NCBI GenBank assembly: GCA_032988165.1
Contig: JANTQF010000297.1
Location: forward strand, 1 to 44,411
Direction of reading: 5' to 3'
DNA from: Emmonsiellopsis sp. PD_33
Taxonomy: Eukaryota > Ascomycota > Eurotiomycetes > Onygenales > Ajellomycetaceae
DNA length: 44,411 bases
The notes beneath the pieces were generated by a model. The model did no database searches and was not told the DNA's origin. It saw only the letters and a program-made list of their open reading frames with translations. This document shows, in pieces, positions 43,667-44,411 of the stretch; the stretch's first letter is position 1, and the number at the start of each line of letters is the position of its first letter. A program made the position numbers and the translations under genes.

Positions 43667-44411
43667 GAGGAATCAAATTGCATCTTTTCTGAAAGTATAA
43701 ACAAGGGACGAACCCGAACGGACAATAACCACCAGCAATACGCCCGATATCAAACCCCCATGTACGGATAGATACACATGGGCCTGCCCAGATTTCACTC
43801 CACGTGCCGACTTGATACGGGTCGCAATTTTGCCAACCGATCAAAAACCCACCGAAGCGCATCGGACAGCCAGCGCTCCCACATCCATCCATCCATCCAT
43901 CCATCCATCCATCCACCCGTCACACATACACATGGAACGCGAAATCACCTGTTTCCGACAGACGGACAGGTCAGAAAAAAGAAGAAAAAAAAGAGAGAAA
44001 AAGTTGCAGTTAGTTAGTTAATCAAACCCGGCGCGGCGCAAAGGATTAGTTATTTAGGACTTTGGAAGAACCTGTTTTTTTTTTGTTTTTTTTATTCCCC
44101 CGCACATTTCTGCTTGCATTTTTTTTTTTTGGCATTTTCAATATAGTTATGTTAGCCTTTTGTCATGCCATGAATGTTGTTTTTATTGTTTTATTTTTTT
44201 AAATTTTATTATATTATATTTTCCCTTTAAAAATTTTTTCTTCTTTTTTCTTTTCTTGATTGAATGAGTTGAGTTGAGTTAAATGGGTTAAAATAGATTG
44301 CTAAAGGACTACACTGTCTTAAGGAGGGAGAATCTTTAAGTTTACTAGTATGAGAAGAGAGCAGTAGACCCGACACCTCCCCTACCCCCTCTTTAACCCT
44401 GACCCTCATGC
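43667..44411. other. RAE1 3' flank, no gene seen
   Basis: AT-rich 3' flank with a (CATC)n tract at 43883-43914 and several T-tracts (44075-44092, 44121-44131, 44190-44260). No gene seen up to the window edge. Confidence 0.6.
43883..43914. repeat. (CATC)n microsatellite
   Basis: About eight CATC units in the RAE1 3' flank. Confidence 0.9.

Overview
The window looks like nuclear DNA of a filamentous ascomycete (Pezizomycotina, most likely Eurotiomycetes). The clues are: GC-rich coding exons in AT-rich spacers full of homopolymers and short tandem repeats; short introns (mostly 54-113 nt) with GTRNGY donors, CTRAY branch points and YAG acceptors; and fungal versions of eukaryotic housekeeping proteins. 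I cannot name a species. There is no operon structure, no mobile element with recognisable coding capacity, no CRISPR and no convincing tRNA or rRNA. All gene models below were spliced by eye, and every intron kept the reading frame of a recognisable or continuous protein.

Layout. 1142-3591 (-): PhoD-like metallophosphatase. 4936-8983 (-): TRAPPC11-type TRAPP subunit. 10022-12921 (+): large protein with a Ser-rich N-terminus and a C-terminal alpha/beta hydrolase. 14522-16394 (-): Rxt2-type Rpd3L histone deacetylase subunit. 17120-17516 (-): small secreted ten-cysteine protein. 18842-20737 (-): Tgl3/4/5-like patatin-domain protein without its catalytic residues. 21641-23100 (-): ribosomal protein uL6 (RPL9). 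24540-25082 (+): unknown ORF with a PPxY-containing tail. 27067-28064 (-): membrane-anchored monothiol glutaredoxin (Grx6/Grx7 type). 28942-29728 (+): unknown coiled-coil protein. 32236-33164 (-): Opi3 phospholipid N-methyltransferase. 33671-37488 (+): Mdm1-type PXA/RGS/PX/nexin-C sorting nexin. 38842-39524 (-): small basic protein, possibly DUF6699-like. 40353-41655 (-): aldo/keto reductase. 42521-43666 (+): Rae1/Gle2 WD40 mRNA export factor.

The genes serve general cell biology: trafficking (TRAPPC11, Mdm1), phospholipid and neutral-lipid biology (Opi3, Mdm1, the patatin-like protein), chromatin (Rxt2), translation (RPL9), mRNA export (Rae1) and Golgi/ER redox (glutaredoxin). OPI3 and MDM1 are divergent and share a short promoter region, the only neighbour pair with an obvious functional link. 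No multi-gene defence or biosynthetic system is visible. The most interesting points are the pseudoenzyme-like patatin protein, which has lost both the nucleophilic Ser and the catalytic Asp in an intact gene; a His-rich tail on the PhoD protein that appears only after splicing; the frame-disrupted PPxY ORF; the secreted Cys-rich protein; and several unusual introns (GC-AG, a 17-nt micro-exon, a stop-free in-frame intron, homopolymers beside splice sites).
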